Assembly (NCBI GenBank): GCA_016778765.1
Contig: JADHOV010000008.1
Coordinates: forward strand, 1 to 64,000
DNA: 64,000 bases
Direction: 5' to 3'
Source of the DNA: Paracoccaceae bacterium
GTDB taxonomy: Bacteria > Pseudomonadota > Alphaproteobacteria > Rhodobacterales > Rhodobacteraceae
The translations under genes were made by a program, and so were the position numbers. The notes under the pieces are model-generated. The model ran no database searches, was not told the origin of the DNA, and saw nothing but the letters and a program-made list of their open reading frames with translations. Positions 1-9,973 of the stretch are shown here, one piece after another. Every line of letters starts with the position of its first letter. Position 1 is the stretch's first letter.

Positions 1-16
1 GCTTAGCCACACCCGA

Positions 17-487
17 TTAGATTTCCAAGGCCTCAAGCGGGCCCGGGCGGCGCTCTTCGCTAAGCAAAACATTTGCCTCAACATCACCAACCCCCGGCAA
101 GGTCATGATTCGGCGACGTAAAATACGTTCGAAATCAGATATATCGCGCGCCACAACCCGCAAGCGATAATCATACAGCCCCAAAACATGCTCAACGGTC
201 TGCACCTCAGGAATACCCGTCACCGCCCGTTCAAAATCGTCCAAACTCACGCGGCCCTTAGTGGCGAGCTTTATGCCCAAAAACACCGTCACTCCGAATC
301 CTAAAGCCGCCTTATCAAGCCGCAGCCGTGTGCCCTTGATCACCCCTGTGTCGCGTAGACGCTTTATCCGCCGCCATATTACAGGCTGCGACATCCCCAG
401 AACGCGCGCCAGCGCTCCAGCGCTTTGCCCCGCATCCTCAACCAGGGCGCGCAAAAGCGCTCTGTCAATGGCATCGATCTCGATCAT
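17..487 (-). CDS. Lrp/AsnC family transcriptional regulator
   Basis: A 156-residue DNA-binding regulator of the leucine-responsive (Lrp/AsnC) family. The N-terminal helix-turn-helix (about residues 5-55, with LARVLGMSQPVIWRRIKRL as recognition unit) is followed by the effector-binding RAM domain (about 65-145), the usual size for the family. It overlaps the end of the upstream regulator by 4 bases (ATGA), so the two are probably co-translated. Both lie divergent from ilvC, which makes branched-chain amino acid metabolism a plausible target; this is inferred from position only. The ligand cannot be told from sequence. Confidence 0.92.
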   Translation of the reverse strand: MIEIDAIDRALLRALVEDAGQSAGALARVLGMSQPVIWRRIKRLRDTGVIKGTRLRLDKAALGFGVTVFLGIKLATKGRVSLDDFERAVTGIPEVQTVEHVLGLYDYRLRVVARDISDFERILRRRIMTLPGVGDVEANVLLSEERRPGPLEALEI

Positions 488-939
488 ACGGGCAACACTT
501 CATCCGATTTAATCCGCGCCACATGCATCAAAGCTTCGATATCGGCAATATGCGGCAGTGCGAGAATATGGTTGCGGTAAATCGATTGATAATGCGCCAT
601 ATCGCTGGCAATCACCGATAAGCGAATATCCACCCGGCCAAGAAAACTTTGGATTTCGGTGACCTCTGGCACCAAACGCGCCGCTGCGCAAAATACCTCA
701 AAGGCGGTGGCTTGGGTTTTATCCAACGCCACCCTTAAAGACACTTCCACACTGTAGCCCAGCGCTGACCAATCGATAAGCGCCTCCTGGCCCAATAAAA
801 CATCTGTGTCACGCAGCCGAGCCAGCCGGCGCGATAAAACTGCAGGCGTTGTTCCCGCCAATGCGGCCAGATCCGACATTGAAAGCGACGGGTTACTTTG
901 GAAAACCCGCAATATGCGCCGATCAGTAGCATCAAGCAT
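484..939 (-). CDS. Lrp/AsnC family transcriptional regulator
   Basis: A second 151-residue Lrp/AsnC regulator, first gene of a two-gene unit with the regulator at 17-487. The HTH (about residues 4-52, LAALAGTTPAVLSRRLARL) and a RAM domain (about 65-140) are complete. The two proteins are clearly paralogous but well diverged, so they could form heteromers or respond to different effectors. The start at 939 faces ilvC across a 131-base AT-rich spacer, the usual arrangement of a local regulator with its target. The ligand is unknown. Confidence 0.92.
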   Translation of the reverse strand: MLDATDRRILRVFQSNPSLSMSDLAALAGTTPAVLSRRLARLRDTDVLLGQEALIDWSALGYSVEVSLRVALDKTQATAFEVFCAAARLVPEVTEIQSFLGRVDIRLSVIASDMAHYQSIYRNHILALPHIADIEALMHVARIKSDEVLPV

Positions 940-2093
<1,154 letters not shown>

Positions 2094-2100
2094 AAAAGAT

Positions 2101-2138
2101 TTGGGCGCCCTTGATCACATTGGGGCATGGGCGTCCAA
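2101..2138 (+). terminator. hairpin after ilvC
   Basis: The arms TTGGGCGCCC (2101-2110) and GGGCGTCCAA (2129-2138) can form a 10-bp stem with one G-U pair. A short T-rich tail TTGCTTTTCC follows. It sits 8 bases after the ilvC stop, so it probably ends or attenuates that transcript before the transporter gene at 2170. Confidence 0.55.
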
Positions 2139-2169
2139 TTGCTTTTCCTGAACAGGACTGCCCCAAAAT

Positions 2170-3090
2170 ATGAAGGACACCCTGCATATCACGAAGGCCA
2201 GCTGGCTTATGGTTGCCGCACTGGGCGTGATCTGGGGCAGCACCTTTATGGTCATCGAACTGGCCCTTGAGCATGTTACGCCGTTTTGGCTGACCGCTGG
2301 GCGCATCGTGTTTGCGACCATTGTCACCGGGGCGCTTTGGCAATTGCGCGGCCGCCGTTTGCATCTGGATAAAACGCGCAGCTGGGGCGGGCTGATTTGC
2401 GTGGGATTGCTCAGCACTGCAATCCCGTTTCAATTGATCAGCTGGGCGCAGCAATATGTAACATCAAGCTTCTCGGGCGTTACCATGGCAGCTGTTGCCC
2501 TCTTGGTGCTTCCGCTCTCTCATCTATTGATACCAGGCGAAAAAATGACATTGCGCCGCTCGATCGGCTTTGGCATCGGATTTGTGGGCGTGTTGGTTCT
2601 AATTGGCTCAAAAGCCTTAGACATGACAGGCGCGGATCTTGAATGGCCCGGCCGCATCGCTTGCTTTGGCGCGGCCAGTTGCTATGCGATCAGTTCGGTT
2701 GTGATGCGCCGCCTGGCGCCAATGGATCCCATAGGCTTGGCGGCGGTGAGCTTGCTGATTGGCAGTGGCTTTGTGGTTATTACAGCCTTTGTCATCGAGG
2801 GGCCGCCGCCTGCAATAAGCAGCACCGGATGGGGTTTATTGATTTTTTTAGGCCTTTTTCCGACCGCGCTGGCAAATCTTTTGCGGGTGCTGGTGATCAG
2901 AACCGCCGGCCCTGTTTTCATGAGTTTGACCAATTATCAAGTGCCGCTTTGGTCTGTTATTTTTGGAATTCTCTTGTTGAATGAGCCGTTTCAAATCCGC
3001 TTGCTGGTGGCCTTGCTATTGATCATCATTGGCGTTTATCTCAGCCAGTATAAAGCACTTAACAGGCTTTTCTTTGGGGCCAAGTCCTAA
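2170..3090 (+). CDS. DMT superfamily (EamA) transporter
   Basis: A 306-residue integral membrane protein of the drug/metabolite transporter superfamily with two EamA repeats (about 12-145 and 160-295) and about ten hydrophobic segments. The opening GVIWGSTFMVIELAL is the usual signature of the first repeat. The family exports amino acids, metabolites or drugs; the substrate is not predictable from sequence. It follows ilvC after a terminator-like hairpin, so read-through coupling is possible but not shown. Convergent with glmM. Confidence 0.88.
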   Translation: MKDTLHITKASWLMVAALGVIWGSTFMVIELALEHVTPFWLTAGRIVFATIVTGALWQLRGRRLHLDKTRSWGGLICVGLLSTAIPFQLISWAQQYVTSSFSGVTMAAVALLVLPLSHLLIPGEKMTLRRSIGFGIGFVGVLVLIGSKALDMTGADLEWPGRIACFGAASCYAISSVVMRRLAPMDPIGLAAVSLLIGSGFVVITAFVIEGPPPAISSTGWGLLIFLGLFPTALANLLRVLVIRTAGPVFMSLTNYQVPLWSVIFGILLLNEPFQIRLLVALLLIIIGVYLSQYKALNRLFFGAKS

Positions 3091-3095
3091 AGGTT

Positions 3096-3133
3096 AAAAT
3101 AGGCATGCGCGCGCTAAGTCGCATGCATATTTT
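3096..3133. terminator. bidirectional terminator between EamA gene and glmM
   Basis: Inverted repeat between two convergent genes: AAAATAGGCATGCG (3096-3109) pairs with CGCATGCATATTTT (3120-3133) except at two central positions, leaving a 10-base loop. The outer A/T runs give a U-tract on either strand, the classic form of a shared terminator. Confidence 0.7.
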
Positions 3134-3184
3134 AAACGTTCAACCCGATATCCAAGCAAAAACAGGGCAAAAAATGCACGTTGC

Positions 3185-4537
3185 TCACGCTTGGCAAACG
3201 GCTTCAACAGCCCCAACAACCTCATCCACAACCTGTTCAAGCAAAGCAGGTTCCGTGCATTCAGCCATCACTCGGATCAGCGGCTCCGTACCCGATTTGC
3301 GGATCAACAACCGCCCCTGACCGGCAAGCTTTGTTTCCATAGCAGCAATGGTTTTTTGCACAGGTTCAGCCTCAAGTGGCCTGTCCCCCGCAACAAAGCG
3401 AATATTTTTCAAAAGTTGCGGCACAGGCTCGAACACATTTGCTAAATCGCTTGCGGAGGTATCGCTGCGCTTCATTTCGCCCAAAAATTGCAGCGCGGCC
3501 ATCAAACCGTCGCCGGTGGTCGCGTGCTCTGTCATGATGATATGTCCAGATTGCTCCCCGCCCAGGTTAAACCCGCCTTGGCGCATTTTTTCAACAACGT
3601 AACGATCCCCGACATTGGTGCGCAAAAGATCAATTTTATGGCCTTGCAAAAACTGCTCTAAACCTAAATTCGACATCACAGTGGCGACCAAAGCATTGCC
3701 CTGCAACCGATCCTCAGACGCCCATCTTTGCGCCAAAAGACCCATCAATTGATCCCCATCTGCAACCCGGCCTTTTTCGTCGATCAAAATCACCCGATCG
3801 GCATCACCATCCAAGCAGATTCCCAGATCAGCGCCATGCGCCACAACCGTTTCTGCCGCCAACTGCGGCTTGGTCGAGCCACAATTATGGTTTATGTTTC
3901 TTCCGTTTGGATTGACGGCAACGGGGATAACGTTGGCCCCCAATTCCCAAAGAACTTCCGGAGCCGCTTTATATCCAGCCCCATTGGCGCAATCGATCAC
4001 CACTTTCATACCATCCAGCCGCACGTCGCTGGGAAAGCTTGACTTGGCACGCTCTACATAACGAAACAAACCATCATCAATCCGCTGCGCACAGCCTATT
4101 TGATCGGCAGGGGCCAAACTGTTTGCCCCTTCATCGAGCAGAGTTTCAATTTGATTTTCAACCTCATCGGATAATTTATACCCGTCTGGCCCGAAGAATT
4201 TGATGCCATTATCTTCAAACCCATTATGGCTTGCCGAAATCATAATCCCTAAATCGGCCCGCATCGACGGCGTCAACAATCCAACCGCCGGCGTCGGAAC
4301 AGGCCCGAGCAACAAAACATTCATTCCGGTTGAGGTCAGCCCTGCCGTGAGGGCATTTTCAAACATATAGCCAGAGAGCCGCGTGTCTTTTCCAATCACG
4401 ACCCGCTTAGAAAGGTTTTTCGATTTTTGGAAATATCGGCCCGCCGCTGCGCCCAGTTTCAGCGCAATATCGGCGGTCATCGGAAAGCTATTCGCTGGGC
4501 CGCGCACACCATCGGTTCCAAAATATTTACGCCCCAT
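3185..4537 (-). CDS. glmM: phosphoglucosamine mutase
   Basis: Converts glucosamine-6-phosphate to glucosamine-1-phosphate on the way to UDP-GlcNAc for peptidoglycan and LPS. The 450-residue protein starting [13 protein letters not shown] has normal family length; the open frame runs further upstream but that part has no family features. The phosphoserine loop [12 protein letters not shown] (Ser about 103), the metal loop DGDADR (about 245) and the C-terminal phosphate-binding [12 protein letters not shown] are all present. The start overlaps the end of folP by 11 bases, so the two are translationally coupled in a folB-folP-glmM run. Confidence 0.96.
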   Translation of the reverse strand: MGRKYFGTDGVRGPANSFPMTADIALKLGAAAGRYFQKSKNLSKRVVIGKDTRLSGYMFENALTAGLTSTGMNVLLLGPVPTPAVGLLTPSMRADLGIMISASHNGFEDNGIKFFGPDGYKLSDEVENQIETLLDEGANSLAPADQIGCAQRIDDGLFRYVERAKSSFPSDVRLDGMKVVIDCANGAGYKAAPEVLWELGANVIPVAVNPNGRNINHNCGSTKPQLAAETVVAHGADLGICLDGDADRVILIDEKGRVADGDQLMGLLAQRWASEDRLQGNALVATVMSNLGLEQFLQGHKIDLLRTNVGDRYVVEKMRQGGFNLGGEQSGHIIMTEHATTGDGLMAALQFLGEMKRSDTSASDLANVFEPVPQLLKNIRFVAGDRPLEAEPVQKTIAAMETKLAGQGRLLIRKSGTEPLIRVMAECTEPALLEQVVDEVVGAVEAVCQA

Positions 4538-5546
4538 CTGCCTCGCCCTTTTCCACCGCTTTATCAAGATCAAACGCCTCTCGGGTTTGCCTGACTTCAT
4601 GAACGCGAAACGCCTGAACCCCCTGCGCCCGTGCAGCAAGCGCCACCGAAAGAGATCCAGCCAATCGCTGTTGGGGGTCTTCTACACCGGCAATCTGGCC
4701 AATGAAACCCTTTCGCGACACACCCAAGAGCAAGGGCACGCCCAAACCATGGAACAAACTAATCCGATTGAGAAGCGCCAAATTATGTGCGAGTGTTTTG
4801 CCAAAACCAATCCCGATATCAGCTAAGATGCAACGCTCGGGTACCCCCGCGGCCACCAATTTGGCGATCTGCGCCTGCAAAAAATCATACACATCTAAAA
4901 CCACGTCATCATACTGCGGATTGTTCTGCATCATTTCGGGAAGGCCTTGGGAATGCATCACGCAAACCGGGCGCATATTTTCGCCACAGCCCGTCAAAAG
5001 ATCAGGATCAAAGGTAAAACCGGACACATCATTGACCAAACGCGCGCCCGATTGAAAGGCCGCATCAGCCACCGCCGATTTGCGCGTATCAACAGAGATC
5101 GCTACGCTTATCTTTTGCGCAAGCGCTCCGATAACCGGTATCACCCGCGCAACTTCTTCTTGAACCGAAATTTCAACCGCCCCCGGCCGTGTCGACTCGC
5201 CGCCAATATCGATAAGATCGGCCCCGTCCTCGGCCATCTGAACCGCTTGCTCAACCGCAAAGTTCGGATCTAAGAACGTGCCGCCATCCGAAAAACTATC
5301 GGGCGTTACGTTCAAAATACCCATGATATTCGCACGGTGAAAGTCCATACCGCAAAAATTTGGCCGGGGCCGAGTCAATTTGCTCTTCCACTCGCTTGGC
5401 AGGCTGTTGGCATCAACCACTTCATGGCCACCCTCGCGGGTGATTTTTTCAACGAATTGAAACCACGCATTTCCCCCTGCACAAATCAGCGCCGCGGCGG
5501 GGCGCGGATAGGCTCTACTCAGCAAAGGGCGATAATACTCTGTCAT
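4527..5546 (-). CDS. folP: dihydropteroate synthase
   Basis: Condenses 6-hydroxymethyl-7,8-dihydropterin pyrophosphate with p-aminobenzoate; target of sulfonamides. The start [16 protein letters not shown] gives 339 residues, with an N-terminal extension of about 70 residues before the TIM barrel, which begins at [16 protein letters not shown]. Other signatures are [29 protein letters not shown] and the C-terminal KGFIG. The frame is open another 47 codons upstream, but that stretch lies against folB and has no recognisable content. Last but one in the folB-folP-glmM unit. Confidence 0.95.
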   Translation of the reverse strand: MTEYYRPLLSRAYPRPAAALICAGGNAWFQFVEKITREGGHEVVDANSLPSEWKSKLTRPRPNFCGMDFHRANIMGILNVTPDSFSDGGTFLDPNFAVEQAVQMAEDGADLIDIGGESTRPGAVEISVQEEVARVIPVIGALAQKISVAISVDTRKSAVADAAFQSGARLVNDVSGFTFDPDLLTGCGENMRPVCVMHSQGLPEMMQNNPQYDDVVLDVYDFLQAQIAKLVAAGVPERCILADIGIGFGKTLAHNLALLNRISLFHGLGVPLLLGVSRKGFIGQIAGVEDPQQRLAGSLSVALAARAQGVQAFRVHEVRQTREAFDLDKAVEKGEADGA

Positions 5547-5583
5547 AATGCAGTGATGCGCAAAAATCTGGCCTATTGCAAGC

Positions 5584-6504
5584 TTACAAAAGCTGCGCTT
5601 GGATCGGCTGGCTGCGCAAGCGCAGCGCAGATTCAACCGGCACCTCAGCGCCGATATACAAACCATCCTGCGCCTCCAAAAGGTCAATAAGCCAATGCGT
5701 TAAGGACAGGCTGTTTCGCAGATCACCTTGCGGTGGATGCGTCGCATCAAGCACCATCTTTGACGGCGCCCAAACGCTGATTTGACCGTTTTTCATCGCC
5801 CAATCCAGCTCTGTATGCGTGGCAACCACAACGCAGCGTGGATCCTGCGCCGCAAGCAGCCAAGCATTCTGCTCAATCGCCAGCAACCCAATACGCCGCG
5901 CCACTTGCGCATTTTCTGCCTTTTGTTGGGGCAACTCTGGTAGGCCTACGCATAAAATCACAGGCTGTTGGTTGTGTTCCAATGCATCAAGCCAGCCGGT
6001 CAAAAAAGGTGAGGTCACCGCCGAATTCGAAAGGTGTATAATCCGCGGTCTGAGGCGATCTTCTTCCGCCTTTTTAAAGGCGGGCAAAGCGGAAGTGCTT
6101 GAGCGTACGATTTCAACCCCCAGCGCACCCGGGCCCCGATCAAGCTTTTCAATCCGCACAAAGGCCCGTACCGCTTGCTTTTCGCTTAAGATGCGCCCCG
6201 CTATGCGCTCTGCCAAGGTTTCCAACAAATTCAACCGTTCAAAATTCAGCTCGGCTGCGATGGCCTCGGTCACCCGATCATAGGATAAAATTTGATCTAC
6301 ATCATCGCTATATTCTGCCGTGGGCCGCACTTCCACCACCACATTGAAACACACCCGTTGCGTAACGCCCCGTTCGCTTTGAAACGCACCAATCTCAACC
6401 TCGACAATATGGTCGCGCAGAGAAATCCGGTCATATTTGCCTTCAGCGCTGGCTTGCGCACGTTCCAATGGATGGGCAAACGCCAGCCTGATCTCTTCTG
6501 TCAT
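5584..6504 (-). CDS. folB: dihydroneopterin aldolase with C-terminal extra domain
   Basis: The first 135 or so residues are a FolB aldolase, which converts dihydroneopterin to 6-hydroxymethyl-dihydropterin: note EIGAFQSERGVTQRV, ILSYDRVTEAI, LLETLAERIA and the lysine-bearing RIEKLDRGPGALGVEI. Typical FolB is about 120 residues; this one is 306. The extra C-terminal half (about 150-306) contains ISVWAPSKMVLDATHPP and NSLSLTHWLIDLL, which I read as a distant amino-acid-kinase-like segment (compare the WDVTSDSLA region of MfnE-type kinases); this is tentative. Directly upstream of folP, giving the pathway order. Confidence 0.88.
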   Translation of the reverse strand: MTEEIRLAFAHPLERAQASAEGKYDRISLRDHIVEVEIGAFQSERGVTQRVCFNVVVEVRPTAEYSDDVDQILSYDRVTEAIAAELNFERLNLLETLAERIAGRILSEKQAVRAFVRIEKLDRGPGALGVEIVRSSTSALPAFKKAEEDRLRPRIIHLSNSAVTSPFLTGWLDALEHNQQPVILCVGLPELPQQKAENAQVARRIGLLAIEQNAWLLAAQDPRCVVVATHTELDWAMKNGQISVWAPSKMVLDATHPPQGDLRNSLSLTHWLIDLLEAQDGLYIGAEVPVESALRLRSQPIQAQLL

Positions 6505-6616
6505 GCGGAGGCCTCTCTTCCAGCTTTATCACTGCGATACAAGAGATCTTTCCTTTGGCTGCGATCAGAGGCGTCACCAAAGCCGTCAGTTGCGTCATTT
6601 TTCCGGTAAAGTTTTA

Positions 6617-7279
6617 TCAGCTTTTTCCGGCCTGATGGGCATAAAAGTGATGTTCCCCGATGGTGGTTGTGCGATCTAGTTTTTTTGCCCAGCGCGGCGC
6701 AACCGATTTAGCATGATAAAACATGGCCCCCGATGTCAGGCGCCGCGGCGCGCCATTCAGCACAAGGTCAGCCACTTTACCCGCCAGCTGGTAGGCCTTT
6801 TTATCGTGAATGCGTTCTGCCAGCCCATCGCAATTATAGCTGAATTGACAGCCATGTCGGCGCCCTATCCCTTGATTAACAACACCGCATACTGTGTTTG
6901 GAAACGCACGGCTATCCGCCCTGTTCATGATCACCTCTGCGACAGCAAATTGGCCTGCAATCGACTCTCCACGGGCTTCAAAATAAAGCGCTTCTGCCAA
7001 ACATCTCCATTGCTTACCACCCGTGGCAACGGGCAATGTCTCCATATAGGTGGCCGAGTATAACATGTTTTGAGCGGCTTTTTGCCGCGACAAAATCTGG
7101 TTAAAACTCCAAGCAGGAATGTTTTGGCGAAACTGCTGATCGACCTGCAGACCCAGCACCACCATTTCTTTGGGAGTATCTCTCTGCGCGGCACTGGCCG
7201 CAAACCCCATAAAAACAAATAGCAAAAGCGATTTGAACAAGCTCAAAGCATATCTCCAAATGGGCGAATAAGACGTCAA
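6617..7279 (-). CDS. SleB/CwlJ-type cell wall hydrolase
   Basis: A 220-residue secreted peptidoglycan hydrolase candidate. Residues about 9-30 form a signal peptide (LFKSLLLFVFMGFAASAAQ). The C-terminal Hydrolase_2 domain (about 90-215) carries the family motif CLAEALYFEARGES with its conserved glutamate, then NRADSRAFPNTVCGVV and CQFSYNCDG. Despite the SleB name (spore cortex lysis), Gram-negative members act in ordinary wall turnover. It lies between folB and the PPDK-like gene on the same strand, with no evident functional link to either. Confidence 0.88.
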   Translation of the reverse strand: MTSYSPIWRYALSLFKSLLLFVFMGFAASAAQRDTPKEMVVLGLQVDQQFRQNIPAWSFNQILSRQKAAQNMLYSATYMETLPVATGGKQWRCLAEALYFEARGESIAGQFAVAEVIMNRADSRAFPNTVCGVVNQGIGRRHGCQFSYNCDGLAERIHDKKAYQLAGKVADLVLNGAPRRLTSGAMFYHAKSVAPRWAKKLDRTTTIGEHHFYAHQAGKS

Positions 7280-7319
7280 TTATTTTTTAATATTACGCCT
7301 GATGAAGCGTCAGGCTGGC

Positions 7320-9905
7320 TTATTGAGCGTCCAAATAAGCGGTTTCTTCCTGAATTGCAAGCTGCGCCGCTGCCAACCGAGCGCTGGGCACCCGAAAAGG
7401 CGAACAAGACACATAATCAAACCCATGCGCGCGGCTAAAGGCAATTGATTCAGGGTTACCGCCATGCTCGCCGCAAATCGAAATTGTCACATCAGGATGG
7501 GCTTTTCGGGCCCGTTCAGCGCCCAATTGCAACAACTCACCCACGCCATCCGTATCAAGCACATGGAACGGATCTTCCAAAAACACTTGTTTTTGTACAT
7601 AGCGCGACATAAAGCGCCCTGCATCATCGCGCGACAACCCATAGGTCATCTGCGTTAAGTCATTGGTTCCAAAGCTCAGAAAAGCAGAATGCTGGGCAAT
7701 TTCATTGGCGCGTAACGCAGCGCGCGGCGTTTCCACCATAACCCCCAACTTGAATGCAAAATTAACGCCTGACGAGGTTCGAACCCTGGCGGCTACGGAG
7801 TCAATATTACCCTTAACCAGCTCTACCTCACGCTTCGCGCTGACCAAAGGGATCATAATTTCAGGCACCACCGGATCACCATCTTGACTGGCCTCAATCG
7901 TGGCTTCAAAAATCGCCTGCGCTTGCATTTCATAAATTTCCGGCACCGTTACGCCCAAACGCACCCCCCGCAGGCCTAGCATCGGATTGTATTCGGCCAT
8001 ATCTTCAATGCGGCGGCTAACATGTGAAATCGGCAAATCAAGCGCATCGGCCAATTCACGGATGCCAGCACGATCTGAGGGAAGAAACTCATGCAAGGGG
8101 GGATCAAACAAGCGAATACAAACCGGCATACCTTGCATGATTTTAAACAATTTGATGAAATCTGAGCGCTGCATCGGCAACAAACGATCTAACACGGCGC
8201 GCCGCTCATTGCTGTCATCAGCAAAGATCATTTCGCGCATCAAGGTCAGCCGATCAGCTTCAAAAAACATATGCTCGGTCCGGCAAAGACCTATGCCATG
8301 AGCGTTGAAATTCCGGGCCGTTTGCGCATCGGCCGGCGTGTCCGCATTGGCGCGCACCCTAATGTCACTATGCGTATCAGCCCATGCCATCAAAGATTGA
8401 AAAGCGTCATTCAAAGCCGCTTCAATCATCGCAGGTTGGCCGGCCAAAATCTGGCCATTGGTGCCATCTACCGTGATCACATCGCCCTCTTGAAACACCT
8501 GTCCATTGGGTGTGGTTAAGGTTTTGTCGGACAAGTTGAGCGAAATCTCATTGGCCCCGACCACGCAAGGCAGCCCGATGCCGCGGCCGATCACTGCCGC
8601 ATGGCTGGTCATCCCGCCGCGTTCGGTCAAAACGGCGCTGGCGGCATGCATCCCGCGAATATCCTCGGGGCTGGTTTCGCGGCGCACCAACACGCAGGCT
8701 TCATTGCGCGCCGCGCTGGCCTGCGCGGCTTCAGAGGTAAACACGATCTTTCCAGCCGCGGCGCCGGGGCTGGCCGCCACCCCCTCACACAGCACATCGC
8801 GCGCTGCATCCGGATCCACTTGGCGGTGCAATAATTCACCCAATGACCTTGGATCCACGCGCAACAAAGCCTCTTTTTGCGAAATAATACCATCTTCTGC
8901 CAAAGCCACCGCGATGCGCACCGCTGCCGGGGCACGCCGCTGCACGCGCACCCCATCCAGGATGTAAAGCTGCCCATCTTGGATGGTAAATTCAATTTGC
9001 ATTTCTTCGCGCAACCGAATTCGCATCAGTTTGGCCTGCTCGATCAAAGTTTCAAAAATCTCTGGTGCAGCCTCTTGCAAAGAGGCCCCGCGCGGATCGC
9101 TGGTCAGGAAAATTGCCCCCTGATCGCCGCTTAGACCTTCGCGGCCCTGGCTTTGCCGCTTATAGCGCCCGGTCACTTGAGATTGGCCGGTGGCGCTGTT
9201 CACCAATTGCAACAGCCCCGAGCCGCATTCGCCCTGCCCCAACCCAAACGCCATTTGCTGCACCACCAAGCCAAGCCCAGCCCCCGCCGGAGCGCCTTTG
9301 GCTTGACGCAGCAACCGTGCCGATGTGCCCTCCCAGGCGCGCGCCATTGATGCCAGTACTTGCGTTAATTGGGCATCGCGCTCTTGTGGAAACGCTTCCT
9401 CTGCCTCTTCCTCATAGGCCCGCAAAGCCTGTTCCAGGGCCGCGTGATCTTGGCCTTTGATATGATCGAAGATATCAGCGTCTAGGCGAGCCACGTGAAT
9501 AGAATAGGCCTGCACAAAGCTTAGATATAATATCGCCGCCGCCTCTGCGCCCAGCGTATCGCATAACAGAGCATAGCGCGCCTTATTCATTCCAATATTC
9601 AGCACAGCGCCCGGGCCACCCCAATCGGCGCTTTGCGATGACGGGCGCACACAAATCAAATCCGAATGATCAAAATAGCCAAGGATAGCATTGACATCGA
9701 CAGGACTGCCCGATGCGATCTCATGCACGGCCTTGAAAGACAAGGCCACCGTCCGAGGAACCGGTAAATCCAAACGAACCAAGCGCTGCAAGCATTTTGC
9801 GCGGCCGCCATAGGCCTCTGCCGACATAGCCGCAGTGGGGGTCACAAGCGTGATATCCAATTGCTTTTGCTGCACTGCGGCACCCTTCTTTCTCTTCTGC
9901 AGCAT
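7320..9905 (-). CDS. pyruvate phosphate dikinase-like PEP-utilising protein
   Basis: An 861-residue protein with PPDK architecture: N-terminal ATP-grasp-like part (about 1-350), central swivelling domain with the phosphorylatable histidine (TERGGMTSHAAVIGRG), and C-terminal PEP/pyruvate TIM barrel (GLCRTEHMFF, CIRLFDPPLHEFLP, GVMVETPRAAL, FGTNDLTQMTYG, ICGEHGGNP). The last two parts are complete. The ATP half departs from active PPDK: RSGAR is replaced by RPSSQ, the SGTGVAFTR region is missing, and the QTR arginine is replaced in LYILDGVRVQ. It may therefore not be a true dikinase. It lies 68 bases after glyS and is probably in the glyQ operon. The start is not certain: no clear Shine-Dalgarno. 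Confidence 0.85.
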   Translation of the reverse strand: MLQKRKKGAAVQQKQLDITLVTPTAAMSAEAYGGRAKCLQRLVRLDLPVPRTVALSFKAVHEIASGSPVDVNAILGYFDHSDLICVRPSSQSADWGGPGAVLNIGMNKARYALLCDTLGAEAAAILYLSFVQAYSIHVARLDADIFDHIKGQDHAALEQALRAYEEEAEEAFPQERDAQLTQVLASMARAWEGTSARLLRQAKGAPAGAGLGLVVQQMAFGLGQGECGSGLLQLVNSATGQSQVTGRYKRQSQGREGLSGDQGAIFLTSDPRGASLQEAAPEIFETLIEQAKLMRIRLREEMQIEFTIQDGQLYILDGVRVQRRAPAAVRIAVALAEDGIISQKEALLRVDPRSLGELLHRQVDPDAARDVLCEGVAASPGAAAGKIVFTSEAAQASAARNEACVLVRRETSPEDIRGMHAASAVLTERGGMTSHAAVIGRGIGLPCVVGANEISLNLSDKTLTTPNGQVFQEGDVITVDGTNGQILAGQPAMIEAALNDAFQSLMAWADTHSDIRVRANADTPADAQTARNFNAHGIGLCRTEHMFFEADRLTLMREMIFADDSNERRAVLDRLLPMQRSDFIKLFKIMQGMPVCIRLFDPPLHEFLPSDRAGIRELADALDLPISHVSRRIEDMAEYNPMLGLRGVRLGVTVPEIYEMQAQAIFEATIEASQDGDPVVPEIMIPLVSAKREVELVKGNIDSVAARVRTSSGVNFAFKLGVMVETPRAALRANEIAQHSAFLSFGTNDLTQMTYGLSRDDAGRFMSRYVQKQVFLEDPFHVLDTDGVGELLQLGAERARKAHPDVTISICGEHGGNPESIAFSRAHGFDYVSCSPFRVPSARLAAAQLAIQEETAYLDAQ

Positions 9906-9973
9906 AGCTAGAATAAAGCCAGTTTCAAGCCAAAGGTCGCGCGCCCTTTGGCGCCGCCACCGCGCCGCTTAAA

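Noticed and set aside
17-939. Siroheme decarboxylase pair (AhbA/AhbB or NirDL-like), which are also Lrp-like
   Set aside because: Both have a complete, normal helix-turn-helix and RAM domain, and no heme genes are nearby.
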